Below, in pieces: positions 7,400-15,191 of a DNA stretch of 17,929 bases. The stretch is from assembly GCA_029256485.1 (NCBI GenBank), contig JAQSXU010000068.1, positions 1 through 17,929 of the forward strand. The letters are read 5' to 3'. A program made the position numbers and the translations under genes. The stretch comes from Clostridiaceae bacterium (GTDB lineage Bacteria; Bacillota_A; Clostridia; Clostridiales; Clostridiaceae). The notes under the pieces were generated by a model, which was given only the letters and a program-made list of their open reading frames with translations, had not been told where the DNA came from and searched no databases. Position 1 is the first letter of the stretch; each line of letters begins with the position of its first letter.

Positions 7400-8862
7400 T
7401 GGTGATTTTCGGAGGAACGGGAGATTTGACCCATAGAAAAATTATGCCTGCCATATACAGTCTTTATAAAAAAGAAAATTTACCAGATGATTTTGCTGTT
7501 GTTTCAGTTGGCAGAAGGGATTTTACCAATGATGAATATAGAGAGGACATTAAAAAAAATATAAATGAGTTTTCTAAAATTACTGTTGAAGATAGCATTT
7601 GGGAAAAATTAAAATCCAGAATATTTTATGTAAAATTTAATTTTTCCGATAATGAAGGATATAAGAATCTGGATAAATTTCTTAAAACTTTAGAAAGTAA
7701 ATATAATACTAAGGGAAATAGAATATATTATTTAGCTGTTTCACCAGGGTATTTTTCACTTATAGTAGATAACTTGCATATTAATCATATGGACGATAAT
7801 ACAACTGGCTACAAGAGAATTGTTATAGAGAAGCCATTTGGCAAGGACTTAAAATCTGCTGAATACCTAAATAATAAAATTACAGATGCTTTTACAGAAA
7901 AGAATATTTATAGAATAGATCATTATCTTGGAAAGGAAATGATTCAAAACATAATGGTTTTGAGATTTTCAAATTTTATATTTGAACCATTATGGAATAA
8001 TAAATATATAGATAACATTCAAATAATCTCCAATGAAACAGTCGGTGTTGAAAACAGAGGAGGTTATTATGAAAATTCAGGAGCATTAAAGGATATGATT
8101 CAAAACCATATGCTTCAACTTCTAACGCTGACTACCATGGAGCCGCCGGTAGCTCTAGAAACAGAAGCTATTAGAGATGAGAAGGTAAAAGTACTTCAGT
8201 CAATTAAAAGTATAGATTTTGACTATGCAAAAAGAAATATTGTAAGAGCACAGTATGCACGTGGGATAATTAATGGAAATGAAGTTGCTGCTTACAACGA
8301 AGAAGATAAAGTGTCACCAGACTCAAATATAGAGACATTTGCAGCTCTAAAGCTTTACATTGATAACTTTAGGTGGGCTGGGGTACCTATTTATATAAAA
8401 AGCGGCAAAAGGTTAAAAGAAAAATCTACCCAAATAGTTGTGCAATTTAAAAATTATCCAGGAATTCTATATTCAAAGGAAAAATCTAACTTACCAACTA
8501 ATACATTAGTAATTAAAGTACAGCCAACTGAAGGTATTTATTTTCAAATAAATGCAAAAGAACCTGGTACTCAAAATAATATAGTTCCAGTTCAAATGGA
8601 TTATTGTCAAAGCTGTCTATTTGAAGGAAACTCTCCTGAGGCATATGAAAAATTATTATTGGATGTAGTTAATGGAGATTCAACAATGTTTACAAGGTGG
8701 GATGAAGTAGAGTACTCATGGAAATTCGTTGATAATATAGTCGAAATTTGGAAGAATGAAAATGCTAAAATAATAAAATATGAAAGTGGATCAGATGGAC
8801 CTAAGGAAGCTGATGAGTTATTATTAAAAGATGGGAAGAAGTGGATAAAACTAGAACCCTAG
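7369..8862 (+). CDS. zwf: Glucose-6-phosphate 1-dehydrogenase
   Basis: A 497-residue enzyme oxidising glucose 6-phosphate to 6-phosphoglucono-1,5-lactone with NAD(P)+, the entry step of the oxidative pentose phosphate pathway. Visible motifs are the dinucleotide loop GGTGDLTHRK (15-24), EKPFG (154-158), the active-site signature RIDHYLGKE (182-190) with Asp184 and His185, and KDMIQNHMLQ with the general base His247. Length and motif spacing are normal. The start is GTG, with AAGGAG at 7354-7359; it gives an N-terminus like that of the Leuconostoc enzyme. A competing ATG two bases upstream in another frame and an ATG at codon 11 leave some doubt. It sits between gnd and a cyclase-family hydrolase, apparently one operon. 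Many clostridia lack this branch, so an intact pair is notable. Confidence 0.95.
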   Translation: MDDKIQLSNIMVIFGGTGDLTHRKIMPAIYSLYKKENLPDDFAVVSVGRRDFTNDEYREDIKKNINEFSKITVEDSIWEKLKSRIFYVKFNFSDNEGYKNLDKFLKTLESKYNTKGNRIYYLAVSPGYFSLIVDNLHINHMDDNTTGYKRIVIEKPFGKDLKSAEYLNNKITDAFTEKNIYRIDHYLGKEMIQNIMVLRFSNFIFEPLWNNKYIDNIQIISNETVGVENRGGYYENSGALKDMIQNHMLQLLTLTTMEPPVALETEAIRDEKVKVLQSIKSIDFDYAKRNIVRAQYARGIINGNEVAAYNEEDKVSPDSNIETFAALKLYIDNFRWAGVPIYIKSGKRLKEKSTQIVVQFKNYPGILYSKEKSNLPTNTLVIKVQPTEGIYFQINAKEPGTQNNIVPVQMDYCQSCLFEGNSPEAYEKLLLDVVNGDSTMFTRWDEVEYSWKFVDNIVEIWKNENAKIIKYESGSDGPKEADELLLKDGKKWIKLEP

Positions 8863-8876
8863 GTAAGGAGATAAAT

Positions 8877-9497
8877 ATGAAAATATATGATATTTCTATG
8901 ACAATAAATGATAATATGACAGTATATAAGAATAAAGATGAAAAAAAACCAAAGCTTAAAGTGCTTCAGGATTTTACTAACAATGCTGCTTACGAGTCAA
9001 GTATTGAAATGGGCATGCACACAGGTACACATATGGATGCTCCGCTGCATATGATAAAAAATGGCGAAACTATTGATAATACTCCATTAAGCAGTACCTT
9101 GGGGAAATGTATAGTACTTGACTTAACAAATGTTGAAGATAAAATTACAAGAGAAGATTTAACACAGGAAAATGTCAATAAGGATGATTTTGTTTTATTT
9201 AAAACTAAAAATTCATATGTTGAAGATTTTGACTTTAATTTTGTGTTTTTGGAAAAAGGAGCAGCAGAATACTTAAAGGAAAAGCAAGTAAAAGGTGTTG
9301 GAACAGATGCTTTAGGTATTGAAAGAAGCCAAAGTGGTCATGAAACTCATAAAATACTTTTAAAAGCAGGCATAGTAATTCTAGAAGGTTTAAGGCTGAA
9401 GGAAGTTCAGCAGGGAGAATATTTTATTTATGCAGCTCCTCTTAAAATAAAGGGAGCGGAAGCAGCCCCAGTTAGAGCTGTATTAATTAAAGAGTAA
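8877..9497 (+). CDS. Cyclase-family metal-dependent hydrolase (kynurenine formamidase-like)
   Basis: A 206-residue protein of the cyclase/KynB fold. The signature HTGTHMDAPLH (48-58) supplies metal ligands His48, His52 and Asp54 plus catalytic His58; a second ligand cluster follows in the TDALGIERSQSGHETHK segment, and EGLRL is near the C-terminus. Members open amide, lactam or related bonds: N-formylkynurenine, isatin and others. The longer frame from 8841 overlaps zwf and has no ribosome binding site; TAAGGAG at 8864-8870 precedes ATG 8877 by six bases, which gives the family's usual MxIYDIS start. It follows zwf by 14 bases and ends in a terminator, so it is the third gene of the gnd-zwf operon. 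No tryptophan genes are nearby. Context suggests a sugar-lactone or related substrate (inference); see findings. Confidence 0.88.
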   Translation: MKIYDISMTINDNMTVYKNKDEKKPKLKVLQDFTNNAAYESSIEMGMHTGTHMDAPLHMIKNGETIDNTPLSSTLGKCIVLDLTNVEDKITREDLTQENVNKDDFVLFKTKNSYVEDFDFNFVFLEKGAAEYLKEKQVKGVGTDALGIERSQSGHETHKILLKAGIVILEGLRLKEVQQGEYFIYAAPLKIKGAEAAPVRAVLIKE

Positions 9498-9506
9498 TTA
9501 TAATAG

Positions 9507-9547
9507 ACTGCCTTATAACATAATTAAATTGTTAAAAGGCAGTTTTT
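9507..9547 (+). terminator. Terminator of the gnd-zwf-cyclase operon
   Basis: ACTGCCTT (9507-9514) pairs with AAGGCAGT (9536-9543). An inner TAACA/TGTTA pair (9516-9520 with 9530-9534) extends the stem after one mismatch. A five-T run follows (9543-9547). It starts ten bases after the cyclase stop. Confidence 0.75.
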
Positions 9548-9599
9548 GCATGAAAAAAATTATTTTTAAAAATATTTGCAGGAAAAAGCAAAAAAATGG

Positions 9600-9627
9600 T
9601 TACAATATTTCATTAATTGTATATAAT
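9600..9627 (+). promoter_or_regulatory. Predicted sigma-A promoter of glsA
   Basis: TTACAA (9600-9605), a 16-base spacer and consensus TATAAT (9622-9627). Expected start near 9634 and a leader of about 34 bases. It lies between the upstream terminator and glsA, so the gene is probably transcribed alone. Confidence 0.6.
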
Positions 9628-9667
9628 TAAAACGTTAACATAAAACTATTTATGGGATGGTGGTAAA

Positions 9668-10585
9668 ATGAAGAGATTATTAGAGAGTATTATAAATCAT
9701 AATAAGAAATATACTGAGCAAGGCAATGTAGCTTCATATATTCCAGAATTAAGTAAGGCTGATAAAAATGCATTAGGAATTTGTGTAACTAAGCTGGATG
9801 GGGAGGAATATATGGCAGGAGACTTTGAAACAAAATTTACAATACAAAGTATATCAAAGGTCATCACTTTAATTCTTGCTATATTGGATAATGGAAAGGA
9901 AAATATTTTTAAAAAGGTGGGTATGGAACCAACTGCAGATGCATTTAATTCTATAGTTAACCTGGAAGTGAAAAATCCCCAAAAGCCGCTTAATCCCATG
10001 ATTAATTCTGGAGCTATAGCTACAGTATCCTTAATATCTGGTGATACCTCAGAAGAAACATTTCAAAGAATATTAAAATTCGCTAGAAAAATCAGCGGAA
10101 ATGATGAATTGAATGTTAACCAGGCCATATATGAATCGGAAAAAAGAACTGGACATAGGAATAGGGCATTAGCATATTTTATGAAAAGCACTGGTGTAAT
10201 TGAAAATGATGTAGAAGAGGTATTGGATGTATACTTTAAACAATGTTCAATCGAAGTTACCTGCAGAGATATTGCAAGAATTGGGGCTGTACTTGCTAAT
10301 GATGGAATATTGCCATGGACAGGGGAAAGAGCTATACCTAGATATGTAGCAAGAATAGTAAAAACTATTATGGTAACCTGCGGAATGTATGATGCCTCAG
10401 GGGATGCAGCAGTAACCATTGGTATTCCGTTAAAAAGCGGAGTAGGAGGAGGCATAATGGGGGCAGTACCTGGTAAAATGGGCATAGGAGTTATTGGACC
10501 TTCACTTGATGCCAAGGGTAATAGTATTGCAGGAGTAAAGGTTATGGAACAGATTTCAAAAGAATTAGATTTGAATATTTTTTAA
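9668..10585 (+). CDS. glsA: Glutaminase A (serine-dependent)
   Basis: A 305-residue cytoplasmic enzyme hydrolysing L-glutamine to glutamate and ammonia. It belongs to the beta-lactamase-like glutaminase family related to E. coli YbaS and B. subtilis YbgJ. The SxxK dyad is in FTIQSISKVI (Ser61, Lys64). Other conserved segments are NPMINSGAIA (109-118), GHRNRALAYF (162-171), CGMYDASG with Tyr241, and KSGVGGGIMG (256-265), which forms the oxyanion side. Length is normal. The ribosome binding site is unusual: GGATGGTGG at 9655-9663 without a clean AGGAGG. It has its own promoter and terminator, with no glutamine transporter or decarboxylase beside it, so a role in acid resistance or in nitrogen supply cannot be told apart. 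The product call is firm. Confidence 0.95.
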   Translation: MKRLLESIINHNKKYTEQGNVASYIPELSKADKNALGICVTKLDGEEYMAGDFETKFTIQSISKVITLILAILDNGKENIFKKVGMEPTADAFNSIVNLEVKNPQKPLNPMINSGAIATVSLISGDTSEETFQRILKFARKISGNDELNVNQAIYESEKRTGHRNRALAYFMKSTGVIENDVEEVLDVYFKQCSIEVTCRDIARIGAVLANDGILPWTGERAIPRYVARIVKTIMVTCGMYDASGDAAVTIGIPLKSGVGGGIMGAVPGKMGIGVIGPSLDAKGNSIAGVKVMEQISKELDLNIF

Positions 10586-10614
10586 AATTTTCTGCTTTTG
10601 CAGGAAATTTTTTT
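10585..10614 (+). terminator. Intrinsic terminator of glsA
   Basis: Arms 10585-10595 and 10600-10610 pair over 11 bp (one T-G wobble) around a TTTT loop, followed by a T-run to 10614. The stem begins at the last base of the glsA stop codon. Confidence 0.85.
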
Positions 10615-10635
10615 ATTATGATTACCATTAATATA

Positions 10636-10666
10636 TTGTTTTAATATATAATAATATTTGTATAAT
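10636..10666 (+). promoter_or_regulatory. Candidate promoter for aroC-polA-coaE
   Basis: A consensus TATAAT at 10661-10666 in the gap between the glsA terminator and aroC. The best -35 is TTGTTT (10636-10641) with a long 19-base spacer, so the -35 assignment is weak. Expected start near 10673, about 50 bases before the aroC ATG. The gap is otherwise featureless AT-rich DNA. Confidence 0.4.
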
Positions 10667-10723
10667 TTCATTTAGTAAGTATATTTTAAATAATATAGTA
10701 ACTGATAGAAGGGAATTTAATAT

Positions 10724-11881
10724 ATGTTAAGATTTTTAGATGCTGGAGAATCCCATGGGAAAGCTTTAACTGCTATTCTTGAAGGCTTTCCATCGAATTT
10801 TAGAATTGATATAAACAGTGTAAATAATGAACTTTTAAGGAGACAGAGTGGCTACGGCAGAGGAAATAGGATGAAAATCGAAAAGGACTCAGTAGAAATA
10901 TGGTCAGGGGTAAGGGGAAATTATACTACTGGAAATCCTCTAACTCTAATTATATATAATAAGGATTATAAAAATTGGATTGAAAAGCTTTCTAAAAAGC
11001 CTGATGTGCATGAGAGAATTACTGTGCCCAGACCTGGTCATGGAGATTTAGTTGGATACTATAAATATAATACATTAGATATCAGGGACACTATAGAAAG
11101 AACATCAGCCAGGGAAACTGCCATAAGAGTTGCAGTGGGTTCCATATGTAAGCAGGCGCTTGAAAGTCTTGGTGTTACTATCAGAAGCAAAGTGAAAAGT
11201 ATTGGCGGAATATCAGATGTTGAAATGGATTTATTTAACGACGAAGATTATGATATAATAGAACAAAATGATCTGAGATGTTTTAATACAGATATAAGAA
11301 ATAAGTGGAAAAGTATAATAGATCAATGCATAGAGCAAGGTGATACAGTAGGTGGAAGTATTTTTATTTCAATAAAGGGGGTTCCGCTTGGTATTGGAAG
11401 CTATACCCAATGGGATAGAAAATTAGATGGTATTTTATCAAAGGCAATAATATCAGTCCAGGGTATGAAAGCTGTAGAATTTGGAAATGGTACAAATATA
11501 TCTGAAAGAGGCAGCAGATTTAATGATGGTATTAAATATTTAAATAACAGCATCATTAGGACCAGCAATAACTGCGGGGGAATTGAAGCTGGAATATCAA
11601 ATGGAGAAAACATTGATATAACAGCCTATATGAAGCCTATACCAAGTGTAAAGAAGGGTGTTGCTTCTATAGATTTGATAAAAAAACAAAATCTCATAAG
11701 CAGATATGAGAGATCAGATACTTGTGCTGTGGTACCTGCAGGCGTTGTGCTTGAAAATGTATGTGCATATGAATTGTTTAAGGAGATATTGAATAAATTT
11801 ACAAATGATGATTTTAATCAGCTTACTAAAAATTATAGAACCTATTGCAGTAATCAACCTATAAAAAATATGGAGGTGTGA
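10724..11881 (+). CDS. aroC: Chorismate synthase
   Basis: A 385-residue enzyme making chorismate from 5-enolpyruvylshikimate 3-phosphate with reduced FMN, the last common step to aromatic amino acids and folate. Motifs present: AGESHGKAL (7-15, His11), GYGRGNRMKIE (43-53), PRPGHGDL (102-109, His106), ERTSARETAIRVAVG (125-139), GSYTQWDRKLD, NNCGGIEAGISNG (282-294) and ERSDTCAVVPAGVV (329-342). Length fits the long Bacillus-type form. Small departures, such as GHGD where GHAD is usual and GNYTTGNP in the FMN-loop region, suggest a divergent branch, but no key residue is lost. AGAAGGGA at 10706-10713 precedes ATG. No other shikimate gene is nearby. It ends two bases before polA, whose ribosome binding site lies inside aroC. 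Confidence 0.93.
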   Translation: MLRFLDAGESHGKALTAILEGFPSNFRIDINSVNNELLRRQSGYGRGNRMKIEKDSVEIWSGVRGNYTTGNPLTLIIYNKDYKNWIEKLSKKPDVHERITVPRPGHGDLVGYYKYNTLDIRDTIERTSARETAIRVAVGSICKQALESLGVTIRSKVKSIGGISDVEMDLFNDEDYDIIEQNDLRCFNTDIRNKWKSIIDQCIEQGDTVGGSIFISIKGVPLGIGSYTQWDRKLDGILSKAIISVQGMKAVEFGNGTNISERGSRFNDGIKYLNNSIIRTSNNCGGIEAGISNGENIDITAYMKPIPSVKKGVASIDLIKKQNLISRYERSDTCAVVPAGVVLENVCAYELFKEILNKFTNDDFNQLTKNYRTYCSNQPIKNMEV

Positions 11882-11883
11882 AA

Positions 11884-14529
11884 ATGGCAAAAGAGAGAAT
11901 GCTTGTGCTGGATTCAAATAGTTTAATGAATAGGGCATTTTATGCATTACCACCATTAACAAATAATGAAGGACTACATACTAACGCAGTTTTTGGATTT
12001 ACAACTATGCTTTTGAAGATGAAGGAAGAAATTAAACCAGATTATATTGTAGCAGCTTTTGATAGAAAGGCTCCTACTTTCAGACATAATGAATATAAGG
12101 ACTATAAAGCCGGCAGAAAGAAAATGCCCGATGAGCTTGCAGAACAATTTCCGGTAATAAAAGATTTATTAAATAAATTATCAATAAATATATTTGAAAT
12201 TGATGGCTTTGAGGCAGATGATTTAATTGGAACACTGTCTGTATATGCGGAAAAGAATAATGTTGAAGTTTACATTGTAACAGGAGATAGAGATGCACTT
12301 CAGCTGGCATCAGATAATATAAAAGTTGTAATAACAAAAAAAGGTATATCAGAAAAGGAAATTTACGATAAGAACAGAATGACAGAAGATTTTGGAGTAA
12401 CACCAAAGCAATTTATAGATGTAAAGGGTCTTATGGGGGATGCCTCCGATAACATACCAGGAGTTCCAGGCATAGGAGAAAAAACTGCATTTAAGTTAAT
12501 TAAAGAATACGGAAGCATTGAAAATGTATTATCAAATATAGACAGTATAAATGGCAAAAAAATAAAGGACAATTTGATGGAATATAGCGAGCAGGCTATT
12601 TTCAGTAAAAGACTTGCCACAATTATCACAGATGTTCCTGTAGAAATGGATTTAAATGATATAAAATCCAAGGATAATTACGATGCAGAGGGCATAAGAC
12701 AGCTGTTCTATAAGCTTCAATTTAAATCACTGTTAGATAAAATCCCACAAAGTGATAAAGCAGAGGTTAAACATGAAGAAAAGGAATTAAATTTTATCAC
12801 CATGGAAAGCCTCAATGAATTAAAAGAGTTATTCAGCCGTATTGTACTTTCCTGCAGCAATGAAGGCAGCAGTACAATTTTCACAATATTTAATATTGAA
12901 AATGAAAGTGTATATTCAAAAAGTTTTATAAGTAAAATTTATTTGAAATATAATAGTGAACTTTATTCTATTAATATGCAGCAAATCATCAATGAAGATA
13001 AAAAAAATGCAGTATCTGTTTTAAAATCTGTGTTTGAAAGCAATTCCATTTCAAAGGTTGGATTTGATGTTAAAGTTCCATATACCATATTTCATAAGAT
13101 GGGAGTAGATTTTAATGGGGTTAAGTTCGATGCTAAAATAGCTGCATATCTCTTGGATTCTTCCAAAGGGGAATATAATCTTAATGAACTTGAGGAAGAA
13201 CTGTTAAAGATAAATATTGCTGGTGAAGAAGAAAATATAAAAGTGCAGGAAGTTTACTATTTAGAACAGCTTTACAACACTTTAAACGAAAATATTAAAG
13301 CATCTAATATGGAAAGTTTATTGTATGAAGTTGAACAGCCTCTTATAGAAGTATTGGCATCAATGGAAGGCGATGGATTTAGAGCAGATAAAGAAAAACT
13401 TGCACAACTAGGTGAAAAGTTTAAAGGAGAAATTCTTCTTACTCAAAAGGCTATTTATGAATTAGCTGATGAAGAGTTTAACATTAACTCACCTAAGCAG
13501 CTAGGAAAGATTTTATTTGAAAAACTGGATTTGCCGGTAATAAAGAAGACAAAGACTGGCTATTCAACAAATGCAGAGGTATTAGAGGCACTTAGTGATA
13601 AACATATTATAATTGAGAAAATTATTTATTATAGGCAGTTATCTAAGCTTTATTCTACTTATGTTGAAGGGCTTATGACTGTTATTGATGATGATGGAAA
13701 AATACATTCAAGTTTTAATCAGACAGTAACTACAACTGGAAGACTATCAAGCACTGAGCCTAATCTACAGAATATACCAATTAAATATGAGCTTGGAAGA
13801 GAGATTAGAAAAGTTTTTGTGCCTGAAAATGAAAACTGTGTTATACTATCAGCAGATTATTCTCAGATTGAACTCAGAGTACTAGCGCATATTGCAAATG
13901 ATGAAAATTTAATAGATGCTTTTATTAATCATAGTGATATCCATACAAAAACAGCTTCTGAGGTTTTTAAGGTGCCAATTGATGAGGTAACACCAACCAT
14001 GAGGAGTAATGCAAAGGCTGTGAACTTTGGAATAGTATATGGAATTGGCGATTTTAGTTTAGCAAAGGATTTAAAAATATCTAGAAAGGAAGCTAAACAA
14101 TATATAGACACATATTTTGAAAGATATCCAAATGTTAAGAAATACATGGAAGATATTATTAAACAGGCTCAAGATAGTCTTTTTGTTACTACCATTATGA
14201 ACAGAAGAAGATTTATACCGGAAATACAAGCATCAAATAAAATGGTTAAATCCTTCGGTGAGAGATTAGCTATGAACACACCTATTCAGGGAAGCGCAGC
14301 TGATATTATAAAAATGGCTATGGTAAAAGTATATAAACAATTAAATGATAAAAAATTAAAGAGTAAACTTATTTTGCAAGTTCACGATGAATTAATTGTT
14401 AATGTTTATAAGGATGAGCTAGATATTGTTAAGAATATTGTAAAAGATGCTATGGAGAATGTGTTAAAACTTAGAGTACCCTTAGAAGTGGATATAAATA
14501 TAGGCGATAACTGGTATGGGGCAAAATAG
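11884..14529 (+). CDS. polA: DNA polymerase I
   Basis: An 881-residue family A polymerase for repair and Okazaki fragment processing. Residues 1-290 form the 5' nuclease, with metal-binding acids in DSNSLMNRAF (Asp10), EADD (110-113), GDRD (Asp135, Asp137) and GDASDN (Asp186, Asp189). Residues about 300-480 have the fold of the proofreading domain but lack the DxE of Exo I, so 3'-5' exonuclease is probably dead, as in other Gram-positive PolA. The polymerase part has motif A SADYSQIELR (Asp658), motif B RSNAKAVNFGIVYG (Arg707, Lys711, Phe715, Tyr719) and motif C QVHDE (His834, Asp835). GGAGG at 11872-11876 is seven bases before ATG 11884; a GTG at 11878 is too close to it to be the start. The site lies in the last aroC codons, implying translational coupling. 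coaE follows after 14 bases. Confidence 0.97.
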   Translation: MAKERMLVLDSNSLMNRAFYALPPLTNNEGLHTNAVFGFTTMLLKMKEEIKPDYIVAAFDRKAPTFRHNEYKDYKAGRKKMPDELAEQFPVIKDLLNKLSINIFEIDGFEADDLIGTLSVYAEKNNVEVYIVTGDRDALQLASDNIKVVITKKGISEKEIYDKNRMTEDFGVTPKQFIDVKGLMGDASDNIPGVPGIGEKTAFKLIKEYGSIENVLSNIDSINGKKIKDNLMEYSEQAIFSKRLATIITDVPVEMDLNDIKSKDNYDAEGIRQLFYKLQFKSLLDKIPQSDKAEVKHEEKELNFITMESLNELKELFSRIVLSCSNEGSSTIFTIFNIENESVYSKSFISKIYLKYNSELYSINMQQIINEDKKNAVSVLKSVFESNSISKVGFDVKVPYTIFHKMGVDFNGVKFDAKIAAYLLDSSKGEYNLNELEEELLKINIAGEEENIKVQEVYYLEQLYNTLNENIKASNMESLLYEVEQPLIEVLASMEGDGFRADKEKLAQLGEKFKGEILLTQKAIYELADEEFNINSPKQLGKILFEKLDLPVIKKTKTGYSTNAEVLEALSDKHIIIEKIIYYRQLSKLYSTYVEGLMTVIDDDGKIHSSFNQTVTTTGRLSSTEPNLQNIPIKYELGREIRKVFVPENENCVILSADYSQIELRVLAHIANDENLIDAFINHSDIHTKTASEVFKVPIDEVTPTMRSNAKAVNFGIVYGIGDFSLAKDLKISRKEAKQYIDTYFERYPNVKKYMEDIIKQAQDSLFVTTIMNRRRFIPEIQASNKMVKSFGERLAMNTPIQGSAADIIKMAMVKVYKQLNDKKLKSKLILQVHDELIVNVYKDELDIVKNIVKDAMENVLKLRVPLEVDINIGDNWYGAK

Positions 14530-14543
14530 AGGCTGGTGGTGTT

Positions 14544-15137
14544 ATGATGCTGAAAGTTGGGTTAACTGGTGGTATAGGAAGCGGGAAAAGCACAATATCA
14601 AAAATCTTAGTTGAAAAGAACATTCCAGTAATAGATGCAGACTTAATTACTAGAGAAGTACAGCACAAATACCCTGAAATAAACAAGAAAATTCGTGAAA
14701 AATTTGGAAGTGAATTTTTTGATGCTGAAGGGAAAATTAAAAGAAGGGAACTAGGAAATTATATTTTTCAGTTTAAAGAAAAAAGAATAGAGTTAGAAAG
14801 TATTATTATACCTTTTATAAAGAAGGAGATATTTAGTAAAATTGAATCATATAGTAAAACTGGAGCGAAAATATGCATAGTTGACGCACCTACTTTAATT
14901 GAGCAAGGAATGTATAAACTTATGGATGTAAATATTTTGGTTTGGGTAGATAAAGAAACTCAAATTAAGAGGGTAATGGAAAGAGATAACTTGACTAGAG
15001 AACAGGTGATCCATAGGGTAAATGCTCAAATGTGTTTAGATGAAAAGAAGAAGTACGTAAATTATGTTATTGATAATTCAAAAGAATTATATAATTCCTT
15101 TAAACAGCTTGAAAAGATTTTAATTAATTTGCAGTAA
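14544..15137 (+). CDS. coaE: Dephospho-CoA kinase
   Basis: A 197-residue kinase catalysing the last step of coenzyme A synthesis, phosphorylation of the 3'-OH of dephospho-CoA. It has the P-loop GGIGSGKST (9-17), the DAD segment (31-33) that contacts substrate, the VDAPTLIEQG segment (113-122) standing for the usual PLLFE region, and the lid RDNLTREQVIHRVNAQ (147-162), then YVIDNS near the end. Length is normal. Two adjacent ATGs (14544, 14547) are available; the GGTGGTG at 14536-14542 spaces better to the second, so the true protein may lack Met1. It lies 14 bases after polA, an order common in Clostridium and other Firmicutes, and is followed by a lytic transglycosylase. Confidence 0.95.
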   Translation: MMLKVGLTGGIGSGKSTISKILVEKNIPVIDADLITREVQHKYPEINKKIREKFGSEFFDAEGKIKRRELGNYIFQFKEKRIELESIIIPFIKKEIFSKIESYSKTGAKICIVDAPTLIEQGMYKLMDVNILVWVDKETQIKRVMERDNLTREQVIHRVNAQMCLDEKKKYVNYVIDNSKELYNSFKQLEKILINLQ

Positions 15138-15152
15138 TGATAGGGGGTGCAG

Positions 15153-15191
15153 TTGTTACGTATGGAAGGTGCGTACAATTATAAGGAATGA
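15153..15191 (+). CDS. Possible 12-codon leader ORF coupled to the transglycosylase
   Basis: TTG at 15153 is preceded by GGGGG (15143-15147) at five bases. The frame encodes MLRMEGAYNYKE (TTG read as Met) and its TGA (15189-15191) overlaps the next gene's start as ATGA. The downstream ATG 15188 has only an AAGG one base away, too close for normal initiation, so translation of this leader may be what delivers ribosomes to it. Not proven; an ancient frameshift in a once-longer N-terminus is an alternative. Confidence 0.35.
   Translation: MLRMEGAYNYKE

Noticed and set aside
8841..8876. Longer start of the cyclase-family gene overlapping zwf
   Set aside because: GTG 8841 lies inside zwf without a ribosome binding site; ATG 8877 has TAAGGAG and gives the family N-terminus.
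10063..10515. 150-codon open frame on the minus strand inside glsA
   Set aside because: Antisense shadow of a well-supported glutaminase; no ribosome binding site and no recognisable domain.
12080..12671. Two open frames of about 100 codons on the minus strand inside polA
   Set aside because: They overlap each other and the conserved 5' nuclease domain; low-complexity Leu/Ser content typical of antisense reading of AT-rich genes.
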